From Cavia porcellus (taxonomy: Eukaryota; Chordata; Mammalia; Rodentia; Caviidae), in the NCBI RefSeq assembly GCF_034190915.1, contig NW_026947484.1:138916982-138980981 (forward strand): a DNA stretch of 64,000 nt, given 5' to 3'. The position numbers and the translations under genes are program-made. Shown here piece after piece: positions 13,091 to 25,529 of the stretch (its first letter is position 1; each line of letters begins with the position of its first letter). The notes beneath the pieces are model-generated. The model made no database searches. It saw nothing but the letters and a program-made list of their open reading frames with translations, and was not told where the DNA came from.

Positions 13091-14092
13091 TCAGGGTAAA
13101 ATAAATTGTAAATCTAGTTTCTACCTTGAAAAAATTTTCAAAGTAAACAGGAACATCACGTTTGATGACATTTTTCCTTAAAAAATTGCCTGAATCTTCA
13201 CAGATTTTCCAATGGGTTAACTTGTGTAACTGTCCCACAGGAACTTGTGGTGTGCCATCTAGTGACCACTGTGGCCAATAATGTATACCACATAATGGTT
13301 TACTTTAAATACATGCATAAGAATTCCATTAGTATTTGAGATTAAAAAATTTTTCAAATGGCCATATGCATGTTGACATAACTGATTATGTGTCTCGTAA
13401 AATAGAGACTTTAATAAAAAATGAGATAATGTTAATTTTCTAAGTATTCTTATAAAGTGTAGACAAGTACTAACCATTGTACTTATCCTTGTTGTCACCA
13501 AAAATTACTCACCAGGTGACTATATTGTGTAATGTGCAGTCATGAACACACACGCACACACACACACACAATCATTGATGTGTTTTGCACTTGCTCTCCA
13601 AACTTAGCAAAGGAGCATTTTTTAAAAATCACTAAAATTCAAGGAATCTAATGGCGTATTACAAGCAACTGATGTATACTACTATAAACATGTGACAAAG
13701 TGTGCAGAGACTTGCAAGTCTGGAAAAGCAAAGAATGGAAAGACGTATGTCCTAAAGAATACAAAATACAAACTATATTTATAAAAAATAAGATAAAAGA
13801 GCTTCGATACCAAGATATGAAATTCAAATTTTATACTTTATCTTGTAAGGTATAAGAATCCCTGAAGCGTTATAGAGAAAAGAGCAACTTTATTTCAGTA
13901 GTATTTGAGGAGGTCAGTGTAGCTAATTAATAAGCACAAGTCCTTTCTGATGAGAGATGACAGAGTATGATTAGAATTATTCAATCCTAGATCAATAGGG
14001 TAGGTTGCACAGTGCTTTGCATATAAGGAACATCTGACTGTTGTTGTGACATAGATTACTAAGACATAATAGTGATAAATGATATCACATTT
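13091..14092. other. unassigned sequence
   Basis: No gene is seen. A possible diverged L2 piece lies around 13830-13960 (a 'tataagaatccctgaagcgttatagag' type block), but it is too weak for a separate call. Confidence 0.35.
13546..13570. repeat. (CA)n microsatellite
   Basis: A short dinucleotide CA run with one interrupting G. Confidence 0.95.
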
Positions 14093-14193
14093 TTTTTTTG
14101 TCTTTTTCGTTTTTATCGGTACCAGGGATCGAACTCACGACTGCCTGCTTGTAAGGCAGGCGCTTATGCCGCTGAGCTAAATCCCCAGCCCCT
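14093..14193 (-). mobile_element. ID SINE, young
   Basis: This is a complete minus-strand ID element: T-rich tail on the left, then antisense B box, antisense hairpin arm and the antisense 5' head ending at the GGGG. A target-site duplication of about 13 bases (tgatatcacattt) lies at 14080-14092 and 14194-14206. The body is nearly identical to the copies at 817 and 48867. Confidence 0.93.
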
Positions 14194-14206
14194 TGATATC
14201 ACATTT

Positions 14207-14824
14207 TGTAAAAAATTTTTAGATGTCCTTACAGCTCCATTTCCCTTGCCAGTTGAGCAGAGTAAGGGATAGCCTCTGTTTTCATTTAGTTTGTGTGCCT
14301 GGGATGTGGCTTTTCTGGAGATGAAAAGAATTTAGTATGTTTAGTGGATCTATGTCAGGCCTGATGATTGAAAAGTTCACGTGGGGCAACCCTCATCCCA
14401 GCAACACAATGCTGGTTGCTAGATAAGCATGGACAGAGATCTTGCTTAGGAGATTTGCAGCAGTGAAGGTTGGAAAAGGTACTTACAATTTACATCTCAC
14501 CAAATAGAACATATTTCATGACTTCGGCAGATGAGGAAAAAATGTTAGACAAACATGGAAAATAATTACCTGACATTAGCTTTGATTCTTCTGTTAGGGT
14601 AATTTGAGGCTTTAAATAGCCAAAATGTGTCTGACTTTAAGTGTATTAAGAAAAGTAGAAAGCAGCATACTGTAAGTTAACAATCAAAACTGAAGCACTC
14701 ACCACGCCATAACCTGTGCTGCCAATGCGCTCTTTATTTAATGTGTACTTTATTGAAGCTAGACCAAGGACATTAATTATACTGAAAAGTACACATAAAA
14801 ATTCTTAAAATTCTCTTCATAATG
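14207..14824. other. unassigned sequence
   Basis: No repeat family or gene is recognised in this stretch. Confidence 0.4.
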
Positions 14825-15905
14825 CTGTAATGTTTATTTCTATATATTTTACATCCCTGGGGTTTGGGATTCTAGGGATTTGGTTCATGTACATACCACA
14901 TTAACTTTTTTCACTTCCCTTTGTCTTCTCTTCCTTCCCCTTCCCTCCATTTCCCATTACCCCTCTCAGTTTGGGAGAATCCGTCTTCCTATTTTTGACT
15001 ATGTATACTTTTTTGGCTCTTTTAGATATTTATAAATTAAGTTTCTCATTAAGAGAAACCATGTGACATGTGTGCTTCCATGATTCATTTATTTCACTTA
15101 GTATTTTACTCTTAAGATGATCCGTTTTCCAAGAGATGACTCAATTTTTTCCTTTTAAAGGCTAAGTACTATCAATTATATAATACATTGTACACATATG
15201 TATTTATATATGTATCTATATGCATATAATATTTTCTTTATCCACTCCTCTATTGTTGATGAATGTATAAAATGCTTACATGTTTTAACTATTCTGACTT
15301 AGTTTTTGAGTAATCTCTCTACTTATTTCCACAGTGGTGGTAGTAGTATATATTCCATTACTAATGCGGAAGTGTTCCAGAAAAAAGGAGAAAATAACGA
15401 AGGGAAGATTATATGTCTATATACAGTGTATGGATATATGCCCAAGATAGATAACTATATATATGCACAGGATGTATAGCTATACTACTAATCAGTATTA
15501 GTTCATCAAAAAGTAGTTTGTGCTTTCATTGTTTTATTCCTTGACCATTTTTTAAGTTTATGTCTTGTAATCTGAACAGCTACTTTGAAGATAACAATTT
15601 GCAATATATTAACTAGTGTTAATCTCTTTTTCGTTTTGAAATTCTTCATCATCATTTTTATTCTTTGTTTTTAAAAGAGAAAAGAAAAAGAAAATCAAAG
15701 GTTTCCTTTTATTACACAGCCTCATCAACAATTATTATTTCATTTCTTGATCATAGTCATTTTTCCTGGAGTAAGATGGAAACTATACATTGTATTAATT
15801 TGCATTTTCTCATGATCAGTGATGTTTAACATGCTTTTCTATATTTACTGGCTACTTGTATTTCTGAGAAGTGTCTACTCATTTCAATTACTCATTTTTT
15901 ATTAG
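14825..15905 (-). mobile_element. older L1 fragment, antisense (3' UTR and end of ORF2)
   Basis: An antisense polypurine tract (about 14915-14960) is followed by the L1 3' end blocks and by the antisense of the ORF2 C-terminus (for example the 'tccacagtggtggta' and 'tcatagtcatttttcctggagtaag' blocks). It is more diverged than the neighbouring L1 that begins at about 15905. A stretch at about 15370-15530 with many 'tatata'-like words does not align with the other L1 copies and may be a small insertion. Confidence 0.75.
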
Positions 15906-17334
15906 AATTTTTATTAAGGGGTTTCATTTTTTAATTCTTTCTTAAGGGAAAAGGGAAAACAAAATATCATAACAGCATGTTGGTAGAACAACAATAGTTA
16001 ATATATTGCATATTATTATCTTTAAAGTATTTATTCAGTGTATAAGATATGGGCATGAAAAATTCTCCAATTGATACTAATGCAAACTTTCTTTTTCTAC
16101 AAACTAAGAGACACTAACAGTACTGCGTTTTTCCCCTTTAGACCTCCTTTCTTTCCCCTTTCCCCCATCCTAGTTCTTTTTTTCTTTGCGACAGCTATTT
16201 CCCATTTGACAATATTTATTGTACATTTTAGACCTTATTTACTCTTTCAGTTTCTCACACTAAGAAAGCAATATGATGTTTACACGTCTGGGACTGATTT
16301 ATTTCATTTATGGATTATGTTTTCAATTTGCGTACATTTACCTATAAAAGTATCAAGTTTATTCTTTTTATGGATGAATAGTACTCTATTGTATAAAAAG
16401 ACAACTTTTTTTATCCTTTCCTTGATTGATGAGCATTTGGGTTATTTACAGGATTTAGCTATTACAAATTACGCTGCTATAAACATGGTTATACATATAT
16501 CACTGTAGTGTGATGCTGTTAATACTTCTGAGAAGATACCCAGAAGGGAAATCACAACATACTGCCAACTCTAGTTTCCTGAGGAGTCCTCTCACTGGTT
16601 TCCACAGTGGTTATACCAGTCTAACTGTCCCAACAGTGGAGAGGAGTTCCTTTTTCTTCAGAGCCCACCGGCATTTGTTACTGGTTGTTTCTTGATGATA
16701 GCCATTCTTTCCAATGTGAGATGGAATTTCATTGTTGTTTTAATTTGCATTTCTCAGTTATGATGAATATTTTTCATATATTTATTTACCATTTATATTT
16801 CTTCATCTGAGAAGTGTGTATTCATCTCAGGTGTCCATTTTTGGATTAACAGTTGTTAGAGAAAAGAAACAGATCACTTATAAAGGAAAGTCCATCAGAA
16901 TTATGGCATACTTCTCAACATAGTCCCTCAAATCAAGAAGAGCTCAGAGTGAAGTATTTCAAGTCCTGAAAGAAAACAACTTCCAATCCAGACTGATACA
17001 CCTTGCAAAAATACCTTTCAAAATTAATTGAGAAATAAAACACTTTCCTGACAAACAAAAACCGAAGAAATTCATTTCCACTAAACCAGCACTACAAAGG
17101 GTATTGAAAAATATGCTATACAGTGACAAAAATGACCACAATTCCAAGAAGAGCAACAGAAACCACAAAGCATGACAAGCAATTAAACAGGATGAAAAAT
17201 CAGGGAACCAACAGTGGGAAAATAACATGACGAAAATAAGCCAATACAGATCAGTTGTAACTATCAATGTAAAGGACTCAATTCACCAGTCAAAATAAAT
17301 AGACTTCCAGAAGTGATCAAGAAACAAAATTCAC

Positions 17335-17395
17335 TTGGCAAACACAAGGTCATGAATTCGATCCCCAGTGCCAAAAAAAAAAAAAAAAAATCCAG
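17335..17395 (+). mobile_element. 3' remnant of an ID-type SINE
   Basis: The block 'aaggtcatgaattcgatccccagtgcc' type sequence followed by a pure A run resembles the 3' half (B box and tail) of a tRNA-derived SINE. The 5' half is missing. Confidence 0.55.
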
Positions 17396-17480
17396 CAATA
17401 TGCTGTATATAAGAAACACATTTAACTCAGAAAGAAGTTTGTAGGGTGAAAGAAGGATGAAAAACAATACTCCATACAAC

Positions 17481-17513
17481 AGTCCTCATTTCTGGAGTGA
17501 AATGGAATATTAG
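17481..17513 (+). other. 33-bp patch identical to another L1 copy
   Basis: This 33-base segment is identical, in the same orientation on the plus strand, to 19733-19765. There it is a normal part of an antisense L1 ORF2. Here it lies inside a sense L1 where the equivalent region of the larger L1 (about 56700-56740) has unrelated sequence. So a piece of L1 antisense sequence has been pasted into a sense L1. Confidence 0.9.
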
Positions 17514-18762
17514 AAGAAGAAGCAGGCACAGCTATTCTGTTTGCAGACAATGTGAACTTCAAACAAAGAATGATCAAAAGAGATAAAGGCCACTACATGC
17601 TTGATAGGGGAAAAGGTCAAGAAGAAATAACAATTGTAAATATATATGCATCAAAAATGGAAGCCCAACTATATAAGACAAGTATTTATTGACATGAAAA
17701 CAAAATAAACACAAACACAATTGTAACAGGGGGTCTTAATGCTTTTTTGTCACAGAGATAGCTCTAATAGACCAAATATCAGCTAACAAATACTAGAACT
17801 GTAGTGAAACTTTGAACAAACGGATTTAGTATACAGTGTTCCACCAACATCAAAGTACACATTCTTCTAAGCTGCACATGATATGTGCTCTAAAATAGAC
17901 CATATATTCACTCATAGAAATGCTTAAGTAAACATAAAGGAATTAAAATTTTTAAATGCATATTATTTGACCATAGTGCAATGTAATTAGAAATTAATAG
18001 CAAAAGAAACTACAAAAATTTCATATACATATGGAAATTTTTAATAACCCTCTCCTGAACAACCAATGGATCACAGATGAAATGAAAGAAGCAATTAATA
18101 TCTACAATTAAACAAGAATTCAGACACAAAATAATGGAACCTGTGAGCCACAATAAAGCAGTCACAAGAGGGAAATTTATACTAGTGAATTCTCACATCG
18201 GGAAAACAGAGTGAACACAAATAAACAACCTAATGTATCTCAAGCTTTTAAATATTTGTATCTTTTATTTCAATCCTCTGTTACAGAATGAGCTGGCAAT
18301 TTTTTTCTCATTCTGAAGTTTGTTTCTTCATCCTTTAGCTTCTTCCCTTTGCTCTGCATAATCTTTTTCATTTATTATATAGTCCTATTTGTTTAGTCTG
18401 TGTTACATTGTGCAACTATTGTTTCATTCAAAGTCTTTACATGTTTCTGTGTCTAAAAGAATTTTACTTCCTTTATCTTCCAGCAGATTAAGTGTTTATG
18501 TTTTACTATTCATATCTTTGATAGATATGGGTCTATATTCAATCTTCTGAATGTGGAGAGCCAGTTTTAAAAACACCATTTGCTAAAGAGGTCCTCATTC
18601 CTGCAGTGCATCATTTTTGCCCCTTTCTCAAAGATCAGATGGCTGAATATAACACAAAATGCTACTCTGTTCTCTTCCATTAATCCGTATCTCTGTTTTT
18701 TTGCAGGGACTATGCTGTTTTATCTCCACAGCTATGTAACTTTCCTTGAAATCATTGGATGA

Positions 18763-18859
18763 TTCTTTACAGCTTCCCATCTCTATGGTTTGTATTTGGT
18801 TTGTTTCCCCCAAAACTGATATTGAGTTTTGTTTTCAATGTAAGTATACTTTTTAAAAA
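18763..18859 (+). repeat. 5' fragment of the MaLR-like repeat seen at 12702
   Basis: The first 20 bases are identical to 12702-12721. They are followed by 'ctatggtttgtatttggtttgtt' and 'cccccaaaactgatattgag', which are typical of the 5' end of an MaLR LTR. The remainder of the LTR is absent because an L1 3' end follows. Confidence 0.5.
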
Positions 18860-20560
18860 AATCTTAGTCTTTTTATTTTTATCTTATTGGTACATTTTAA
18901 GTATACTTGATGCTAGCATTTAACACAAGAAATTCGCACCTGTACACGACGTATCTTGATTATTTATTTATGTACTTATTTTTGTACTGGGAATCAGACT
19001 CATGACCTTGTACTTCCCACGCAGGTGCTGTGCCACTGAGATATATTCCCAGCATCTTTTTTTCCTGCGCCCTTTCCCTCCTTTCAATCCCTCTGCCTCT
19101 CCTTATTTTACAAAGGATTTGTTTCCAGTTTTCCTTGTATTCTCTCATTTCTTGCCCTTTACTTCCTTCCTCCATCTCCCCTCCCATGCACACCTTACCA
19201 TTTGAACATTTTCTTTCCATTTTCTAGTATCTGTTAATAAGAACATTTTGGCCCTTATTTATACATTTACTTTGTCACACCAGAGAATCAATGTAGTATT
19301 TAAACCTGTATATCTTATTTATCTCACTTAGGAGTACAGTTTCAAGGCGCATCCATTTATATAGAAATGCCTCAAGATTATCATTATTTATGGCTGAATA
19401 GCTCTCCATCATATAAAAATCCCTATTATCTTCATCTGCTCATTGGTTAATGGGTGTTTGGGCTGTTTCCAAAATTTAGCTGTTATAAACTGTGCCACAG
19501 TAAGCATGTATGTGCCTTTACCATTGTGATATAATGTTTTTTTAACTTTTTGGGAAGATACCCAGAAAGAAAATAGCTGGTTAAATGGTACCTCTAGTTT
19601 TAGTTTTTTGAGGAATTATCACATTGATTTCCACAGGTGCTGCACCAGTCTACTCTACCACCAACAGTAGGTAAGAGTTCCTTTTACTCAAGAGCCCAGC
19701 TAGCATTTGTTACTGGTTTATTCCTTGATGATAGTCCTCATTTCTGGAGTGAAATGGAATATTAGCATTGTTTTAATTTGCATCTCTCAAATGTTCAGTG
19801 ACATTGAACTTGTTTTCATTTTTTTTGGCATTTCTACTTCTTCATGTGAGATATCTATTCATTTCAGATGCACTTTATTACACTGGGCCTTTAAGTTTTG
19901 GAGATTCTGATTCTTTGAGTTATTTATATGGTCAATATAATAGTGTTTGTCAAAGGAACAGCTGGCAATTTGTTTTTCTGTGCTGTGGGTTGTCTCTTCA
20001 CTCTTTTAGTGGTTTCTCTTGCTGTGAAAAACTTTATAATAGATAAGATTTAATAACTTACTTTCTTTAGGTTTCAACATTAATGAATGTTGGATTTTGT
20101 GAAAGGGTTTCTCTGTATTTAAAGGGATAATTGTGTGATTTTTCATTCTGATTTCTGCTTATGTGATGTAGCACATTTACTGTTACATCACTTGATTTTA
20201 TCCAAAAGAGCTAAAAGCAATTTTTGTTATATTGACTGATTTCTGAATATTTAGCCACTCTTGCATCTGTGGAATAAATCCAACTTGGTCAAGATGTGTG
20301 ATCTTCTTGATATATCTTGTTATATCAGTCAGTATCTTATTGAGGATTTTTCACTTCATGTTGATTAAAGAAATTGGTCTATAATTCACTTTTTTTACTT
20401 GAATCCTTGTCTGGTTTTGAAATCAAAGTAATGTTTAGCTTCCATGAATGAGATTGGAAATACTCCTCTTTTAATTCATTAAATGGATTCAGGATTACTG
20501 CCATTTAAACACCACTGACTATCTTATAAAATTCAATGGTAATGCAGCAGGAACCCCAGT
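18860..20560 (-). mobile_element. L1, antisense (3' UTR, ORF2 C-terminus and RT-region piece)
   Basis: The antisense polypurine tract (about 19055-19210), the L1 3' end and the ORF2 C-terminal region (19270-20045) are followed directly by a piece of the ORF2 reverse-transcriptase region (20080-20560). An internal part of ORF2 is therefore missing. An older ID-type SINE lies in the 3' UTR at 18958-19053. No intact reading frame remains. Confidence 0.85.
18958..19053 (-). mobile_element. older ID-type SINE
   Basis: On the minus strand the order is a GCTGGGAATAT head, an A-box-like 'tctcagtggcac' block, a B-box-like 'tctgattccc' block and a short A-rich tail. It is more diverged than the young ID copies. 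Confidence 0.75.
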
Positions 20561-20589
20561 TCCTGCTTTCCTTGGTTGGTATTTGTTTA

Positions 20590-23500
20590 GTTAGTTAGCT
20601 TTGCTTTATTAGCACATTTTCACCATAAGTAAATTTCTTTGGAAAGTTGACACAGGTGCATAACAAATCCTAATTCTTTTTACAATCCTTTGTCCTCTTC
20701 TTCCTTCCCCCTCCTCCCATTTCTTGATTCTCTTCACATGTAAGAAACATCTGTCTCCCTTCCATCTATTCTTTATCTTTTATTTTGCTCTTTATTTACA
20801 TTGTAGGTTTTTCATAGAGAGAAACAATGCAATATTTAAGCGTGAGTGTTGGATTTTTTTTCACTTAACATTATGATTTTAAACTGCATCCACTACAAAC
20901 AATTCAAGTTTATCCTCCTGCTTTATTGAGAGTAGTGCTTCATTTTTTGTAAATATCATATTTTCTTATTGATTGATCTGTTAATGGGTGTGGCAGTCAC
21001 TTTCAATATTTAGTTTTCAAAATTATTCTACTATGATCATGGATATTCATGTCTCACTGTAATACGAGGTCTTTAACTCTTTTAAGAAGACAGCTGAATG
21101 GGAAGAATTGAATCAAATGGAATTTTCTGTTTTAATTTTTTTGAGGACTCTCCACACTGACTTTCATAGTGATTATACTAACTTATTTTTTCATCAACAA
21201 TGTAGAAATTTTTCTTTTTCCCCATAAGATTTGTTACTATCATTTTTAAATGATAGTCGCTCTTTCTGAGGTAACATGAAATCTCAGTGTCTAATGACAG
21301 TGACTTTGAATGTTTCTTCACAAATTTATTGATCATTGGTATTCATATGAACTGTCTATTCATTACACTTGCCTATTATATGATTAGCTCTTTTATTGTG
21401 GGGCAGTCTATTTTTGAGTTATTTACATATGATAAATATTAGTCATCTGAGCAATAATTGATCATTGTTTCTCATTTTGCAAGTTGTCTCTTCATTCTGT
21501 TTTTTTCTTTTTTTGCAATAGAAGAGAGTTTTAATTTAATTTATTATGTTGATTCTTATTTGCAGAGTATTATTTGCTGTGCAACTGGGGTTTTGTGGTT
21601 TTTCTCAGAAAGTCTTCCCTTATGCCTATGACTTCAAGAGTTTTACTTATTTTTTTATTAGGGTATGTATTTTTTAACATTTAGATCTTTGATCCATTTT
21701 GATTTTAGGTTAGTATGTGGTGAGAGTTGTTCCTTTTGTCAACAGTTAGGTGATGGTACCTGCGGTTGCTTTTACATTTTCTACTATTTTCCATTGATCC
21801 ATCCGTGTTTTTTGCCAGTTCCATTCTGTTTCTATGTAATATAACTTATACTATGGAATTGTGATGAATCTCCTGCTTAGCTCTTGTTTCCCAAGATTAC
21901 TTTTGCTCTTCTGGTTTCATATGAATTTTAGAACAGTTTTTTCAGTTACGTGAAGAATGCTGTAGGCAATTATGTTGAATACATATTTCAGTTTTGGAAG
22001 TATGGCCATTTTTCACTACATCTATCCTGCCTGTTAAGTAATTGAGGATAGTTTTCAATTTACTAATGTCTTCTTCAGTTTTCTTTTAAAAAGTACTGCA
22101 GTTTCCACTATAAAGGTTTTTCACTTTCTTGGTTAGATTAATTCCTAACTATTTAATTTTTCTTGATGCTAATGTGACTATTATCTTTTCTCTAATTCTT
22201 TCTCATTGAGTTCATTATTACTATACATGAATTCTATTGATCTTGGTGTGTTAATTTTGTATCCTGCAACATTGCTGAATTTCATTATTAATTCTAAGAG
22301 TCTTCTTGTGAAATTTTTTGGTGTTCTACGTAGAATATCATGTCTTTGGAATTCTCCAATTTATTGACATACAGGTTTGTGAAGTAATTGCTAATAATAT
22401 TAAAAATTTTGGCAATGTTCATTGTGATTTCACATTTTTAATTCCAATTGCATTGATTTGGATCTCTTTTTAGTTTTTTGGGTAAGACTGACTGAAAGTT
22501 TGTCTATTCTGATCATTCTTTCAAAGAACCCCCTCTTTAACTCACTGATTCTTTGTAATTTTTTAGTCTTAAATTTGTTGGTTTCTTCTCTGATCTTTAT
22601 AATTTCTTCCCCTGTACTGTCTTGGGTTTGGGTTGCTCTTGCTTTCCTATGACTTTGAGGTATATCATTTAGTCGTGCTCTGTTTTAAAGATGTGGGCAT
22701 TCACAGACATAAAGTTCCCTCTTAGTAATGGATTTCATCATGTCTCATAAATTCTAGTATGTTGCATTGGCATTATCATTTGATTCTAGAGTTGTTCAAT
22801 ACTTTTCTTGGTTTCTTCTCTAATTCATCGGTCTTTCAAGATTGTGTTACTTAATTTACAGCTGTTCTCAAACTTTCTGTGGTGTGCTTCGTCACTGATT
22901 TCTTGTTTCATTGCACTGTTTGATAACGTACATAGGATAATTTTGATTTTTTGGTGTTCATTTAAGAACACTTCCTGGTCTAGTACATTGCCTGTTTTGG
23001 CGAAAATTCCATGTATTGCAAAAAAATATGCATTCTATCATTGTGGGGTGGAGCAATCTGTAGATCCCTATTAATTTCAAATGCTTGAAGATGTGGTTCA
23101 GTTCTGATATTTCCTTCTTAAATATGTGCCTAGTTATTGTATTTTGATAATAATGTATTGAGACGCCTCTGCTATGGCTGTGTTAGTGCTTATTTGATAT
23201 TTTTGCCTCATGGTATTGATTTTATGAAGTTGAGTGTGCTGGTACTCAGTGTATATAGATTTACAATAGTCATCTCTTCCTACTGAACAAAATTTAAGCT
23301 CACTCCATAAAAATTTAATTACCATTGCCTCATCTGATTAACTTTGGTGGAAGTCTGCTTTATCTAAAAACATGGTACTACTGTTTTTTTGTGTGTGGGG
23401 GGGTTATATTATATGAAATATTGCTTCCTAGTCTTTGATGCTTAGTCTATAAATTTCTTTTTGTATTAAATGTACTTCTTATAGGTTAAATAAAGCTTTT

Positions 23501-24420
23501 TTTGATCCATTCTGCCAAACTGTGTCTTTTCATTGGTATATTTCATACAGTCATTACTAAAAACTGTTGACATATTCTTGTTACTGCATTGTTTTTCTGT
23601 TACTGTTTCTTTTATTCTTTTTTCCTTTTGCTGACCTGCTCACACTTCTTGATGTATTTATTCCATCAAATTGTTTAGCATTGTTGCTTCATTATCTCTG
23701 TGACACTCTTGAGAATGTTTTGGCGTGCTGGTTTGGTGACCATGAATTTGTTAGAGTATTTTTGGTCCTAATTGTTTCATCAATTCTGAAAGATAGTTTT
23801 GCAGGATATTTTAGCCCATGTTAAAACATTTTTCTTTGAACATTTAAAACATTTCACTCCATGTTTTCCTAGGCTTACATTTGTGTTGAAAAGTCTACGA
23901 TAATCTGAAGGGGTTTAAGAACCTGTCCTTGTTTTGTACTTCTGAGAGTTTGACTATGATATATTGTGAAGTTCTTTTTAAATTATGGCTCTGCGAAGTA
24001 CTGTATGAATAACTTCCCTGTACATTGAATTCTTTTTCCATGTTTGCAAAATTCTTGCTATGATTTCTGTGAACAGACATTTTCATAACACTCATGCTGT
24101 CTATAATTTCCATTAGTTTTAGGTGAGTATTTTATCTCTTGGATTTCTGTTTCACACCTTTTTATAAACTTGATTTCTTTGTTAAATTGGTCATTCATGT
24201 TTTGAATCACTTTAATTTTGCTAAATGTTTATTTGAACTATCTTCAAGCTCACTGATAGATTTCTTTACTGTTTATCATCTATTTAATTTTATTGTTTTT
24301 GAACTCATTGAATTTCCTTATTAATTCCTGTTCTATTTTGTATAATTCAGTAATCAAGTTTTGATTTCTTCCCCATTGACGCCCCTTGGGTCTGCCTTGG
24401 GGAATTTGGGAGGTTATTGT
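20590..24420 (-). mobile_element. second L1, antisense, with ORF2 and ORF1 remnants
   Basis: Read on the minus strand, from right to left: ORF1 remnants (about 24420 to 23530, with the antisense C-terminal domain around 23720-23900), the ORF2 endonuclease region (about 23520-23130), the central and RT parts of ORF2 (about 23100-21600), the ORF2 C-terminus (about 21550-20830) and the 3' UTR with its polypurine tract (20680-20780). It is shorter than a full L1, so internal segments are deleted. All frames are broken. Its 3' end abuts the RT remnant of the previous L1 at about 20570-20590. Confidence 0.85.
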
Positions 24421-24884
24421 AGACTCCAAGTTTTTTTTTTTTTTTTTTTTGGCTGACAATGGGGGATCAACTAGAAGAAGACTGTGTTGATAGTATGTCA
24501 ATCTCTTTAACTAGTGCCTGATTTTCAATAATGTGACAGTGGCTTTATCTGCATCTTGGTATTATCTACAACTTTGACCTATTCATTTTAAAGTAGGATT
24601 GAATTCAGTCCCTGGGGTGTAAGGAGATAATTTCAACTGGCTAAAACAATATCAACATATTTGACACTACACCAATTATGTACATTACACTGGTATTTAT
24701 CAATTTCACAATTTTATCAATGCCTCTTACCGACTGCATTATACTGCTACTGAAAGACTGGGATGTGGAGGGAGAGAGAAAGAAAAACAGAAAAGAAAAA
24801 GAAACTGTAAGTCAGTAAGAAGGAAGGAAACAAAGAAAAACATCTATAACAGATAAACAGACACAAGTTCAGACCTTGCTGGAA
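24421..24884. other. unassigned sequence with poly-T run
   Basis: A T run of about 21 bases at 24431-24451 is followed by sequence I cannot place. The T run could be the tail of a minus-strand SINE whose body is lost. Confidence 0.4.
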
Positions 24885-24970
24885 CTTTTTTCTTTTAATA
24901 CCAGGGATAGAACTCATGACCTCACACCTGATAGGTAGATGTTGTGCCACTAAGCTCTATCTCTGACCCT
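24885..24970 (-). mobile_element. old ID-type SINE
   Basis: A T-rich start, 'taccagggatagaactcatgac' (antisense B box) and 'tgccactaagctctatc' (antisense A box) give a tRNA-derived SINE on the minus strand, diverged from the young ID copies. Confidence 0.75.
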
Positions 24971-25400
24971 GGAAGCATTTTTACAGCTGGAGTAAAGGGA
25001 GTTTGAAAGAATATTTGTAGGAGTTGGAGAAATTCAAAGGGAAGGAAATACAATGACAAATTGAGTGAGGCTATGATATTGTCAAAACCTATTAATAGAA
25101 GAGTGGTTGGTTTATGCTTAGATCTTCTGTTTACAATTTTGATAAAAGTTATCTTGACGTACCTGTGAAAGTTCTTACTTAAGTGCATGTATTGGCTAAT
25201 TCTTAATCTCTTTTGTACATATCCAGGAACCTCCTAAATATATGCCAGATTAAAGTTGTAAAGGGAGAGAGGGAAGATAAGTGGATATGAAAAGGATAAA
25301 GGAGAGAAAAAAAGAAGCAGGAAGTTATAGGAGAAAATTTGAAAAAAAGGGAGGGGAAAGAGAGAAAAAAACTTTTTAAAAATAAAAATCAGCAGCAATC

Positions 25401-25404
<4 letters not shown>
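24971..25404. other. unassigned, purine-rich in its second half
   Basis: The part 25255-25390 is strongly A/G-rich on the plus strand, leading into a CA microsatellite. Nothing coding is visible. Confidence 0.45.

Positions 25405-25442
<38 letters not shown>
25405..25442. repeat. (CA)19 microsatellite
   Basis: A pure CA dinucleotide run of 38 bases. Polyhistidine/threonine or cysteine/valine frames across it are artefacts of the repeat. Confidence 0.97.
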
Positions 25443-25447
<5 letters not shown>

Positions 25448-25529
25448 CCTTCATGCAGTTGTGTAATTACAAAACCAAATTATTTTCACAGGCCCATTTA
25501 AATTGCAGTATGAGTTCAATCACAATTCT

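Larger units (their letters stand above)
16851..18245 (+). mobile_element. sense-strand L1 piece (ORF1 end to mid ORF2) without 3' end
   Basis: The segment starts in the C-terminal domain of ORF1 (compare 61685-62000), passes through the ORF1-ORF2 spacer and the ORF2 endonuclease region (compare 62050-62760), and ends abruptly in mid ORF2 around the position matching 57990-58010 of the larger L1. It has no 3' UTR and no poly-A tail, so it does not look like an ordinary target-primed insertion. Stops and frameshifts are frequent. A run of A bases at 17374-17391 interrupts it at a short ID-like block (17340-17395). Confidence 0.85.
15905..18762 (-). mobile_element. L1, antisense, split by a sense-strand L1 piece
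   Basis: From 15905 to 16850 the sequence is the antisense of an L1 3' UTR and of the ORF2 C-terminus. At 16850 it stops within a 'catttttggatt' block. It resumes at about 18246 with 'ttttaaatatttg', exactly where the copy at 1385-1410 shows the two blocks to be adjacent, and runs to about 18762. The 1395 bases between are an L1 in the opposite orientation. The element is decayed in all frames. Confidence 0.85.

Noticed and set aside
16071..16508. Open frame of 145 codons on the plus strand
   Set aside because: It runs through the antisense of an L1 3' UTR and the end of ORF2.
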